Assembly: GCA_947169395.1 (NCBI GenBank)
Contig: CAMVPJ010000048.1
Coordinates: forward strand, 1-7,996
Reading direction: 5' to 3'
DNA: 7,996 nt
Source of the DNA: an uncultured Caryophanales bacterium
GTDB lineage: Bacteria; Bacillota_I; Bacilli_A; RF39; UBA660
Shown: one piece after another, positions 1 to 6,069 of the stretch
Position numbering within the stretch: the stretch's first letter is position 1
Layout: every line of letters begins with the position of its first letter
The notes under the pieces: model-generated
The model's database searches: none
What the model was told of the DNA's origin: nothing
Seen by the model: only the letters and a program-made list of their open reading frames with translations
Program-made: the position numbers and the translations under genes

Positions 1-693
1 GCAAACCCAAACAACTATGTAACATTTAATAATGAGTTATGGAGAATAATTGGTGTATTTACAGTAGAAGATGGAAATGGTAATACTGAACAAAGAATCA
101 AAATAGTAAGAAATGAAAAACTATCAAGTAATATGAAATGGGATTCAAATAATGTAAATGAATGGTCAACTGCAAGTTTAAATACATATTTAAATGGAGA
201 TTATTATAATGGATTAGATGCAACAAGTAAGAGTATGGTTGCAGATACTAAATACTATTTAGGGGGAAATAATACAAATTATGGTGGTGCAGAAACATAT
301 TATAATTGGGAGCGAGGAACAACAGTATATAGTGGTAGAAGTACATCATGGACTGGAAAAATAGCTTTGATGTATTCGAGTGATAATTATTATACATATG
401 CATTAGGAGTAGATAATACTTGTTATAATGAGGGTTCGTATAAAGGATGTGGACAATCATCTGGAAAAACCAATGGCTGGATATATAATACAAATAGATA
501 TTCCAATCAATGGCTTCTGTTGCCTAATTCAGCGTTCTCGAATGGCGCGTTCCTTCTGAACGATTCGGGCTATGTCAACAACAACAATTCGAACAATTCT
601 AATGGCGTTCGTCCAAGTCTGTATCTAGTATCTAATATCAAAATAGATTCAGGAGATGGATCAGAACAAAGTCCTTACCAACTAAGCTTATAA
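1..693 (+). CDS. C-terminal part of a surface-type protein with a C-type-lectin-like end; candidate DGR target (5' end outside window)
   Basis: The frame is open from base 1 to the TAA at 691-693 (230 codons), and the internal ATG at 133 has no ribosome binding site, so the true start lies upstream of the window. The visible part is rich in Asn, Ser, Tyr and Gly, has no membrane segment, and carries NNELWRIIGVF near its beginning, WTGKIALMYSSD in the middle and NSNGVRPSLYL near the end. This pattern recalls a family of gut-Firmicutes secreted proteins (I associate it with DUF6273) ending in a lectin/formylglycine-enzyme-like fold with a GVRPxLYL signature. The missing N-terminus often carries a pilin-like or signal segment in relatives, but that cannot be seen here. 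Bases 511-626 differ sharply in composition from the rest of the gene and are annotated separately. A terminator follows directly. The family assignment is from memory of sequence patterns; a ligand or binding role is inference. Confidence 0.75.
   Translation, partial: ANPNNYVTFNNELWRIIGVFTVEDGNGNTEQRIKIVRNEKLSSNMKWDSNNVNEWSTASLNTYLNGDYYNGLDATSKSMVADTKYYLGGNNTNYGGAETYYNWERGTTVYSGRSTSWTGKIALMYSSDNYYTYALGVDNTCYNEGSYKGCGQSSGKTNGWIYNTNRYSNQWLLLPNSAFSNGAFLLNDSGYVNNNNSNNSNGVRPSLYLVSNIKIDSGDGSEQSPYQLSL
511..626 (+). other. Candidate diversity-generating retroelement variable region (VR)
   Basis: A hand count gives 53 G+C in 116 bases (about 46%), against 15/60 and 16/60 in two rows sampled upstream in the same gene. 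Codons here (CTG, GCG, TCG, GGC, GTC, AAC, CGT) are unlike the AT-ending codons elsewhere in the window. The segment encodes the C-terminal stretch from NQWLLLPN through GYVNNNN to GVRPSLYL. Clustered AAC/AAT codons are the usual raw material of DGR adenine mutagenesis, and the position at the end of a lectin-like domain is where VRs sit. The first half (LLLPNSAFSNGAFLLND) has few Asn codons, as if diversified; the second half keeps them. No template repeat is visible in this window. Confidence 0.5.
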
Positions 694-724
694 AGTTACA
701 TAATAATACTATGTAGCTTTTTTG
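692..724 (+). terminator. Rho-independent terminator after the lectin-like gene
   Basis: The arms AAAGTTACATA (692-702) and TATGTAGCTTT (710-720) pair over 11 positions with one G-T wobble and a 7-nt loop, followed by a T-run. It starts inside the TAA stop of the upstream gene, and its 3' arm overlaps the end of the convergent flippase gene. In the opposite direction the T-tract is short, so termination there would be weaker. Confidence 0.8.
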
Positions 725-2001
725 TTTCTTAATACTTTCTTAACATTGATATAATCATATACTGTTACAAACAATATATTTATACTAGTAGATATAATTA
801 GAGCCCACATGTCTAGTTTAAATGATAATATGAATAGTAATATAGTTCTTATAATTGTACCGTATACTGTTCCTTTGAATGATGTTTTGGCTTGATTCAT
901 GGCTTGTAGTGATGATGCTATAGGTGCTTGTATATAGTGGAGTAAACAGATAGGTGCTAAGAATTTAATATAGTTAATACCTTCGTTTGTATTATATATA
1001 AATTTAAGTGGTATTTCTGGAATAATGGTAAATATTATGGTACAAGGTATACCAATAATTAAAGATGCAATTATTGCTTGTTTTATTTTTCTTTCTACTA
1101 AGTTATATTTTTTATTAGAATAGTTTTTACTTACATTAGGTATAAGTGCTTGAGATAGTGCCATGGTAAAGAATGAAGGAAGTAATATTAAGGGTAGTAC
1201 ATATCCGTTTATTACTCCGTATTCTGTTACAATATAATTATTAGTTAGTCCTACTTTATAAAGAACTGTAGTAATTATTATTGGTTCTAGAAAGTATCCA
1301 ATAGATCCAACTATTCTACTACCAGTAGTAGGTAGGGCAATGCCTAGTAATGATTTAATTATACTTCTGTTGGGTTTAATATCTTTTTTAGTATATGTAA
1401 ACTTAGGTAGTAATATAATAAATCCAATAATTGATGTTAGTTCACTAAATATATTAGTAATAACTATAAAGAATATCGCATATGTAATTCCTTTAGATAA
1501 AAAGTAGGGTAGGAATAATAGTATTAATATTAGTTTTACTACATCTTCTAATATATTAGTAACAACATGTGGTAACATTCTTTCTTTAGCAAAATAATAA
1601 CTTCTTAGAATATTAGATATACTAATAAAAGGTAGTATTAATCCTATACCTAATAGTCCTAAATATACTTTAGGTTCTTTAAGTAGAGTAGTACTAATAT
1701 ATTTAGATGATAATAGTAAGAATATAGCTATTATTATATCTATAGAAAGTGTAATTATTAAGGATGCAGTAATTAGTTTTTTAGTATCTCTATTTTTAGC
1801 TATTAATACATTTAAGGCAGTAGGAAGACCTAATTGAGATATAGATATTAATAGCATCATAGTAGGCATAATTAATGCATAAAGCCCATATCCAGTACTT
1901 TTAATCATACGAGTTATTACTATTTTAATAATCATACCTAGTATTTTAGTAATGAATCCACCTATGATTAGTATAATAGTTGATTTAATAAATTTATTCA
2001 T
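709..2001 (-). CDS. SpoVB/MATE-like polysaccharide or lipid-linked precursor flippase
   Basis: A 430-residue, almost entirely hydrophobic protein with about a dozen membrane segments. The N-terminal pattern (GGFITKILGMIIKIVITRMI, then GYGLYALIMPTM) and a central block (NGYVLPLILLPSFFTMALSQALIPNVSK) match the SpoVB/oligosaccharide-flippase branch of the MOP superfamily, whose members move lipid-linked sugars or peptidoglycan precursors across the membrane. It is shorter than B. subtilis SpoVB (roughly 520 residues), the shortfall being at the C-terminus, so it may have 12 rather than 14 helices; no frameshift is visible. The start ATG fits the alignment, but no good Shine-Dalgarno sequence precedes it. 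It is divergent from the DUF4234 gene. The substrate (lipid II, teichoic acid or capsule precursor) cannot be told from sequence, and sporulation should not be inferred from the family name. Confidence 0.85.
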   Translation of the reverse strand: MNKFIKSTIILIIGGFITKILGMIIKIVITRMIKSTGYGLYALIMPTMMLLISISQLGLPTALNVLIAKNRDTKKLITASLIITLSIDIIIAIFLLLSSKYISTTLLKEPKVYLGLLGIGLILPFISISNILRSYYFAKERMLPHVVTNILEDVVKLILILLFLPYFLSKGITYAIFFIVITNIFSELTSIIGFIILLPKFTYTKKDIKPNRSIIKSLLGIALPTTGSRIVGSIGYFLEPIIITTVLYKVGLTNNYIVTEYGVINGYVLPLILLPSFFTMALSQALIPNVSKNYSNKKYNLVERKIKQAIIASLIIGIPCTIIFTIIPEIPLKFIYNTNEGINYIKFLAPICLLHYIQAPIASSLQAMNQAKTSFKGTVYGTIIRTILLFILSFKLDMWALIISTSINILFVTVYDYINVKKVLRNKKAT

Positions 2002-2044
2002 ATTACATATTATTCAGTAAGGTAAATATTTTTATAAAATTAAT

Positions 2045-2073
2045 TTGACATAATATGTAATTCATGATAAATT
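2045..2073 (+). promoter_or_regulatory. Promoter for the DUF4234-DUF2752 pair
   Basis: A perfect -35 TTGACA (2045-2050) is followed after 17 nt by TAAATT (2068-2073), a moderate -10. The expected transcript start near 2080 leaves a short leader carrying AAAGGAG (2081-2086) before the ATG at 2093. Confidence 0.5.
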
Positions 2074-2092
2074 GATAATGAAAGGAGCGTTT

Positions 2093-2449
2093 ATGAAACA
2101 AAGAAATATTGGTATTTGTATATTATTATCTATAGTTACACTTGGTATTTATGGTATTTACTGGTTTATTTCTGTTACTGATGATGTAGTTAGTATATCT
2201 AAAGGTAAAATATATAATACATCAGGAGGTGTTGCATTCTTACTAACACTAGTTACTTGTGGAATCTATGGATATTATTGGGCATATCAAATGGGTAAAT
2301 CTATGTATATTGTTGAAAGAGAAAAAGATGATTATGCATCAGATAATTCAGTATTATACTTAGTATTAGAATTTATTGGATTGGGTATAGTTTCTACTGC
2401 TTTAATTCAAAATAGTATTAATAAACAAATTGAAAATGTTGAAGTTTAA
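2093..2449 (+). CDS. DUF4234 small membrane protein
   Basis: 118 residues with the DUF4234 layout: two similar blocks ending in TLGIYGIYWF (residues 16-25) and TCGIYGYYWAY (55-65), each a hydrophobic segment closed by a G-I-Y-G-x-Y-W motif, then a third hydrophobic stretch with GLGIVSTALIQNSIN near the C-terminus. The frame is open from a TTG at 2072, but AAAGGAG lies inside that extension and is correctly spaced from the ATG at 2093, so I take 2093. The gene overlaps the next one by 14 bases, suggesting co-transcription and translational coupling. The family is a membrane-protein family of unknown function; nothing here refines that. The internal repeat suggests an ancient duplication. Confidence 0.85.
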   Translation: MKQRNIGICILLSIVTLGIYGIYWFISVTDDVVSISKGKIYNTSGGVAFLLTLVTCGIYGYYWAYQMGKSMYIVEREKDDYASDNSVLYLVLEFIGLGIVSTALIQNSINKQIENVEV

Positions 2450-2804
2450 TAAAAAGAGTAAAGAGTGTATTATACTAATTACATTCTTTTTAATTGTAAT
2501 TGGTATGTATTATTTAAATATACCTATATCCTGTTTATTTCATAAGATAACTAAATTATATTGTCCTGGATGTGGAGTAACTAGAATGTTTGATGCATTG
2601 TTTCATTTTAATATTTATAAAGCAGTATCATATAATGCTTATGTTTTTAGTTTAATTATATTGTTTATAATATATTTAATTATTTGTTTAATTAAAAGAA
2701 GATTTATAACTATTAGTAATAAAGTAATATATGTATTAATTGTTGCTGGTGGAGTATTTGCTATAGCAAGAAATATTAAAATTTTTAAATTTCTTGCTCC
2801 GTAG
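2436..2804 (+). CDS. DUF2752 membrane protein
   Basis: 122 residues with three hydrophobic segments (about 12-30, 68-88 and 95-112) and the DUF2752 signature CPGCGVTR at residues 43-50, placed after the first segment as in the family. The two cysteines could bind metal or form a disulfide; the function is not established. The start is placed at ATG 2436; a TTG at 2430 is also in frame. Neither has a strong ribosome binding site of its own, and the start lies inside the end of the DUF4234 gene, so expression probably depends on coupling to that gene. It ends in TAG just before a strong promoter for the following RNA. Confidence 0.85.
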   Translation: MLKFNKKSKECIILITFFLIVIGMYYLNIPISCLFHKITKLYCPGCGVTRMFDALFHFNIYKAVSYNAYVFSLIILFIIYLIICLIKRRFITISNKVIYVLIVAGGVFAIARNIKIFKFLAP

Positions 2805-2806
2805 TA

Positions 2807-2835
2807 TTGACATAGCTATTAAAAAGTATTATACT
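2807..2835 (+). promoter_or_regulatory. Strong sigma-A-type promoter for the 2841-2974 RNA
   Basis: TTGACA (2807-2812), a 17-nt spacer and TATACT (2830-2835): a perfect -35 with a -10 one mismatch from consensus. The expected start is at about 2841-2842, at the foot of the first hairpin. It starts three bases after the DUF2752 stop. Confidence 0.75.
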
Positions 2836-2840
2836 TAACA

Positions 2841-2974
2841 TGTAATGTTGAGTGCGAGCATTACATTAGCGTAAACCGTTTCTTTTTTGGTTTACATATC
2901 ACCTCCTTTCTAATATATAGGCTGAGAGAGTGGATTTAGAGATGGGTGGCACCAGAATTGGTGCTTCTTTTTTT
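2841..2974 (+). ncRNA. Structured ~134-nt RNA: stand-alone small RNA or T-box-like leader of the DUF368 gene
   Basis: A promoter, two perfect hairpins and a terminator delimit this non-coding unit. Hairpin 1 pairs TGTAATG (2841-2847) with CATTACA (2859-2865). Hairpin 2 pairs GTAAACC (2871-2877) with GGTTTAC (2889-2895) around a U-rich loop. ATCACCTCCTTTCTAA follows (2898-2913), matching the 3' end of Bacilli 16S rRNA including the anti-Shine-Dalgarno; part of it could pair with GAGAGTGGAT just downstream. GGGTGGCACC (2944-2953) matches the core of the T-box consensus GGGTGGNACC, and its last bases form the 5' arm of the terminator, as in T-box leaders. Against a T-box: the leader is only ~100 nt upstream of that motif, the motif is not followed by GCG, and I cannot identify a specifier loop. 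A second promoter downstream would free DUF368 from this RNA. The existence of an RNA is fairly secure; its class is not. Confidence 0.5.
2949..2974 (+). terminator. Rho-independent terminator of the 2841-2974 RNA
   Basis: GCACCA (2949-2954) and TGGTGC (2959-2964) form a perfect 6-bp stem with a GAAT loop, followed by TTCTTTTTTT. The stem is more GC-rich than its surroundings. Confidence 0.8.
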
Positions 2975-2983
2975 AAAAAAATA

Positions 2984-2992
2984 TGATATAAT
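2984..2992 (+). promoter_or_regulatory. Extended -10 promoter for the DUF368 gene
   Basis: TGATATAAT is a perfect extended -10 (TG, one base, TATAAT at 2987-2992) located just after the terminator. No good -35 is visible, as is usual for extended -10 promoters. The expected start near 2999 leaves a leader of about 16 nt containing GGAG (3004-3007) before the ATG. Confidence 0.5.
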
Positions 2993-3014
2993 TTAACAAG
3001 AATGGAGTATATAT

Positions 3015-3899
3015 ATGATTATTAATTTTATTAGAGGATTATTTATGGCACTTGCAGATAGTGTGCCAGGAGTATCAGGTGGAACTATTGCCTTTATTAT
3101 GGGATTTTATGATAAGTTTATAAACTCATTAGATGCTCTTGTTTATGGAGATAAGAGTAAAAAAATAGAAGCACTTAAATTCTTAATTAAACTAGGTATT
3201 GGTTGGGTAGTAGGTATGATTCTTGCATCACTGGTTCTAGCTAGTTTGTTTGAGAAGAATATCTATGAGATTAGTTCACTATTCTTAGGGTTTATAATAC
3301 TATCTATTCCACTTATTATTAAGGAAGAAAAAAAAGAAATTAAGGGTAGGTATAAAAATATTATATTTACTATAATAGGTATAGCGCTAGTAGTATTAAT
3401 TACTAAATTAAATCCTGTATCATCTAAAGAAAGTGTAGTAGATATCACACACTTAAATATCGGTCTTACTCTATATATAATGGTTGCAGGAATGCTTGCT
3501 ATATCAGCTATGGTATTACCTGGTATATCAGGTTCAACACTACTTCTTATATTTGGTTTATACATATCTATTCTAACTGGTATTAAAGAAACACTACATT
3601 TTAACTTATCTTATTTACCCGCACTAATATTCTTCGCACTTGGAGTAATTATAGGTATACTTTCGATTATAAAATTAATTAAAAAAGCACTTATTAAGTA
3701 TAGAAGCGGGACTATATATTTAGTAATAGGTTTAATGATAGGAAGTATATATGCAATAATAAAGGGTCCAACTACACTAGAGGTTCCAAGAGCTGCAATG
3801 AGTATTAAAACATTTAATATATTATTCTTTATAATAGGAGCACTTATTATATTTGGACTTGATAAAATAAAAATATTACTTAGTAAAGACAATGATTAA
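3015..3899 (+). CDS. DUF368 membrane protein, undecaprenyl-phosphate translocase type (PopT family)
   Basis: 294 residues, multi-pass, full length for the family. The two DUF368 signature loops are present: ADSVPGVSGGTIAF (residues 14-27) and VLPGISGSTLLL (167-178), an internal-repeat arrangement of P-G-x-S-G motifs in re-entrant-like positions. DUF368 proteins have been shown to help return undecaprenyl phosphate, the lipid carrier for peptidoglycan and wall polymers, to the cytoplasmic leaflet; activity here is inferred from family membership. The ATG at 3015 is preceded by GGAG at a 7-nt spacing. The gene is downstream of a structured RNA with a terminator, but a promoter at 2984-2992 may drive it independently. 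Its own terminator overlaps its last codons. A lipid flippase gene lies about 1 kb upstream on the other strand, consistent with an envelope neighbourhood. Confidence 0.9.
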   Translation: MIINFIRGLFMALADSVPGVSGGTIAFIMGFYDKFINSLDALVYGDKSKKIEALKFLIKLGIGWVVGMILASLVLASLFEKNIYEISSLFLGFIILSIPLIIKEEKKEIKGRYKNIIFTIIGIALVVLITKLNPVSSKESVVDITHLNIGLTLYIMVAGMLAISAMVLPGISGSTLLLIFGLYISILTGIKETLHFNLSYLPALIFFALGVIIGILSIIKLIKKALIKYRSGTIYLVIGLMIGSIYAIIKGPTTLEVPRAAMSIKTFNILFFIIGALIIFGLDKIKILLSKDND

Positions 3900-3916
3900 G
3901 CATTGTTTTTATTTTT
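3889..3916 (+). terminator. Terminator overlapping the DUF368 stop codon
   Basis: ACAATG (3889-3894) pairs with CATTGT (3901-3906) across a 6-nt loop that contains the TAA stop, followed by TTTTATTTTT. The T-rich 3' side also holds the candidate -35 of the next gene. Confidence 0.7.
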
Positions 3917-3931
3917 AATTAATGTTATAAT
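3903..3931 (+). promoter_or_regulatory. Promoter for the zinc-ribbon membrane protein
   Basis: TTGTTT (3903-3908), 17 nt, then TATAAT (3926-3931) preceded by TGT, giving an extended -10. The expected start near 3938 leaves about 18 nt of leader carrying AGAGG before the ATG at 3956. Confidence 0.55.
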
Positions 3932-3955
3932 TTTTCTAGAATAGAAGAGGTGCTT

Positions 3956-4897
3956 ATGAACTGTTCTTATTGTGGAGAATTAATTAATAATAATGAGACT
4001 TTTTGTCCTAAGTGTGGTAATAGATTAATTAATCATTCTATTACTAGTAATATAGAAATTAGTGATACTAAAGAACTTGATACTTATATAGATAAAAATA
4101 TAAATAAAATTAAGAGTAAAAGAATATCATTACCTAGTTTCTTTTTAGGTAGTCTATATTATCTATATAGAAAGATGTATTTACTAGGAATACTTATATT
4201 ATCATTATCTATTGCATACTCAGTTGGTATTTACTTTATACCAGATGATTATAAGTTATATGTATCAATAATATACTTAGTATTTTCTATATTAATTAAT
4301 CTAGTTATAGCTATTAAGTTTAATAGTATATATATAACTCATGCTAATAAAAAGATTAGTAAGATTAAAAATAAGTATAAAAACTCTACTAGATTTGAAG
4401 TAATGGAAAGAATTAAGTATAGTGGATCTGCTAATTTACTAGCTCCAATACTAGCTTTAATAATAGTTATTTTAATTACCTATTTTATAAACTTTAAGAT
4501 GAATAATGTAGAAGATAAACTATCTAATCATGAGTATAGTGTTCTAGATGGATATAGACAGACGGATGCAATTGTTAGTTTAAATGAAGATAAATCATTT
4601 ATATGGTACTCAAATAAAAATGATAAGAGTGATAACTTCTATGTAGGTAAATATAATGTATATGTAGGAAATAATGCGATTAGAGAAGCAAAAAGATATA
4701 AACTATATACAGATAGAATAAGTGATAAAAATAAATATTATATATTAAAACTAAATATAAATAGACAATCTATTAATGGTAAACTTAGTGATACTAATAC
4801 AACACTTGTTTACTATGGATTATATGATAATAATCTAAACTCAATTGATTTGATTAGAGTAGGTAATGGTGATTACTTTAGATTAGTTAAAAAATAA
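3956..4897 (+). CDS. Zinc-ribbon multi-pass membrane protein with a C-terminal extracellular-type domain
   Basis: 313 residues. Residues 3-20 form a short zinc ribbon (C3-x2-C6-x10-C17-x2-C20). A polar linker leads to a hydrophobic region that starts LPSFFLGSLYYLYRKMYLLG, with membrane segments around 61-71, 76-95, 102-122 and 160-180; the SFFLGSLYYLYRKMY pattern recalls the DUF2628-type membrane core often fused to zinc ribbons in Firmicutes. Residues ~185-313 are polar and predicted beta-rich (GYRQTD, YVGKYNVYVG), probably on the far side of the membrane. The frame opens at a GTG at 3950, but AGAGG overlaps that codon and is correctly spaced for ATG 3956, which I use. The function is unknown: similar proteins are suspected sensors or scaffolds, but nothing here proves it. 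It appears to be a single-gene unit with its own promoter and terminator. Confidence 0.8.
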   Translation: MNCSYCGELINNNETFCPKCGNRLINHSITSNIEISDTKELDTYIDKNINKIKSKRISLPSFFLGSLYYLYRKMYLLGILILSLSIAYSVGIYFIPDDYKLYVSIIYLVFSILINLVIAIKFNSIYITHANKKISKIKNKYKNSTRFEVMERIKYSGSANLLAPILALIIVILITYFINFKMNNVEDKLSNHEYSVLDGYRQTDAIVSLNEDKSFIWYSNKNDKSDNFYVGKYNVYVGNNAIREAKRYKLYTDRISDKNKYYILKLNINRQSINGKLSDTNTTLVYYGLYDNNLNSIDLIRVGNGDYFRLVKK

Positions 4898-4934
4898 AAG
4901 ACAATATAAGCGTTTATCTTAAATTGTCTTTTTT
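4896..4934. terminator. Bidirectional terminator between the zinc-ribbon gene and the retron RT
   Basis: AAAAGACAAT (4896-4905) and ATTGTCTTTT (4923-4932) are perfectly complementary over 10 bp, with further TAAG/CTTA pairing in the loop. There is a T-run on the plus strand (to 4934) and a long T-rich tract on the minus strand. The 5' arm starts in the TAA of the zinc-ribbon gene, and the 3' arm encodes the last residues of the reverse transcriptase, so it can end transcription of both convergent units. Confidence 0.9.
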
Positions 4935-5872
4935 AATGTACTAACATATTCTTTATAATTGTTAAACTCTATGTCATTATTATTGATATTTAATATATGT
5001 AGTATTTTACCATATAACTGATTAATATAATTTTTCTGATTTGTTTTAATACTATTTTTATTCAAGTGAGATTCTAATCCATATTTTTTTATATAGTATA
5101 CTTCTTGTCTTATTTTCTTACGATATTTAGAACTTACTTGTACTTTTTCATTAACAGTAATACCAGTAACAGATTGATTATGATTTTTATAAATAACATG
5201 TATCTTATTATTATTTATCTTTAAATGTAATTTATAAAGCATCCTTCTTACTTTACTTATAATCTTGCTAGGATTAAAATTACCAGAGAAAGTCATATCA
5301 TCTGAATACCTAGTATAGGATATATTATTGCTAGTACACCAGCTACCTAACTCTTCGTCAAATTCTTTCATAACTAAATTAGATATATATGCTGAAGTAG
5401 GAGAACCTTGTGTTAGATGATCATCATAAGTACATAGATAGGTAAATAACATGCCTATTTGTTTTGGATAGTATTCGATAGGAAAACAAGATTCATATAT
5501 ATCAATAAATATAATATTTTCAAAGAAATCTACAATATCTAATTTTAATATAACATCTTTATTAACATGAGGCTCTGCATTATCTTTTAATGATATACCT
5601 TTATGATATGCCTTAGCAAACCTAGAAATTTCTTTATTATTTAGAATATTAGTAAGTATATTTCTTTGTATATGCTTAAGTAATTTATTAGGTTCATATA
5701 TAGTTCTATAATTACCGTTTCTTTTCTTAATTTTATAAACTCTATAATATTTCCAAACTCTATTACTAATAGAATATAGAGTTTTAATATATTTATTATT
5801 ATCATTACAATCAAATAAATTAAGAGATATTAAAAACTCATTACACTTATCTTTACTAATGTACTTCCACAT
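4919..5872 (-). CDS. Retron-type reverse transcriptase
   Basis: 317 residues, typical retron RT length. Motifs in order: KKRNGNYRTIYEPN (49-62) in the fingers; the retron-characteristic NAxxH as NAEPH (98-102); catalytic motif A LDIVDFF with D112; QGSPTSAYISN (155-165); catalytic YSDD (189-192) within YTRYSDDMTFSG; and VTG (235-237), the signature of the retron-specific region, followed by a basic C-terminal thumb. QGxxxS with VTG argues for a retron and against a DGR RT (which has an SQ motif) or a group II intron (no maturase domain). The enzyme would copy part of its cognate RNA, primed from a branching guanosine, to make msDNA. AGGAGG (5881-5886) sits 8 nt before the ATG, directly against the 3' end of the msr-msd RNA. 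Two HTH genes lie upstream on the same strand. Host defence is the known role of several retrons; here it is inferred. Confidence 0.93.
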   Translation of the reverse strand: MWKYISKDKCNEFLISLNLFDCNDNNKYIKTLYSISNRVWKYYRVYKIKKRNGNYRTIYEPNKLLKHIQRNILTNILNNKEISRFAKAYHKGISLKDNAEPHVNKDVILKLDIVDFFENIIFIDIYESCFPIEYYPKQIGMLFTYLCTYDDHLTQGSPTSAYISNLVMKEFDEELGSWCTSNNISYTRYSDDMTFSGNFNPSKIISKVRRMLYKLHLKINNNKIHVIYKNHNQSVTGITVNEKVQVSSKYRKKIRQEVYYIKKYGLESHLNKNSIKTNQKNYINQLYGKILHILNINNNDIEFNNYKEYVSTLKKTI

Positions 5873-5887
5873 TTTTAATACCTCCTA

Positions 5888-6033
5888 GCAGTACTAATGA
5901 TATAGTAATATGAAAATGGATTAAAGCGTAAGCGTCTACACGAAGTGTAGGGTGATCCTTTGAAATATTACTATTAATCTTATAATTAATAAACGTCCCT
6001 TAACGACTCGTTAAAGTAAATAATCACTACTGC
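5888..6033 (-). ncRNA. Retron msr-msd RNA
   Basis: This 146-nt stretch lies between a promoter and the RT ribosome binding site and folds as a retron RNA should. The ends are complementary: a1 GCAGTAGTGAT (6033-6023) pairs with a2 ATCATTAGTACTGC (5901-5888), 11 bp including one G-T pair with a 3-nt bulge. Next to a1 come two msr-like hairpins: CTTTAAC/GTTAAGG at 6016-5998 with a GAGTC loop, and TATTAAT/ATTAATA at 5991-5972 with a 6-nt loop. The msd-like part has an outer stem ATAGTAATAT/ATATTACTAT (5974-5965 with 5911-5902) abutting a2, a short inner stem GGAT/ATCC, and a CTACAC/GTGTAG apical hairpin (5950-5936). The branching G is expected near the a1 end; I cannot fix its position. Boundaries follow from the promoter and the a1/a2 repeats. 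Confidence 0.8.
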
Positions 6034-6039
6034 ACCCCA

Positions 6040-6069
6040 ATTATAGCACACTTTCTTTTTTTCTACCAA
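6040..6069 (-). promoter_or_regulatory. Promoter of the retron RNA
   Basis: On the minus strand TTGGTA (6069-6064), an 18-nt spacer and TATAAT (6045-6040) preceded by TGC form a consensus extended -10 promoter. The predicted start at about 6033-6035 coincides with the first base of the a1 repeat. The -10 contains the TAA stop of the second HTH gene, so the promoter is embedded in its coding end. Confidence 0.75.

Noticed and set aside
248..493. Minus-strand frame of 81 codons opposite the lectin-like gene
   Set aside because: It is the mirror of a well-supported coding frame, has low-complexity composition and no ribosome binding site.
2869..2915. Minus-strand perfect Shine-Dalgarno AAAGGAGGTGAT suggesting a small antisense gene
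   Set aside because: The ATG after it is followed at once by TAA, and the overlapping GTG frame gives only about 13 codons; better explained as an anti-Shine-Dalgarno in the plus-strand RNA.
2918..2955. TPP riboswitch, prompted by GGCTGAGAG
   Set aside because: The rest of the thiamine-box (the ACCC and GAACCTGAT-like blocks) is absent and the downstream gene is not a thiamine gene.
3263..3892. Two minus-strand frames opposite DUF368
   Set aside because: They lie antisense to a conserved membrane protein and mirror its hydrophobic codons; no start signals or family motifs.
4919..5872. RT as the DGR enzyme for the 511-626 segment
   Set aside because: It has NAxxH, QGxxxS and VTG retron hallmarks, lacks the DGR SQ-type motif 4, and sits beside its own msr-msd RNA; no template repeat is near it.
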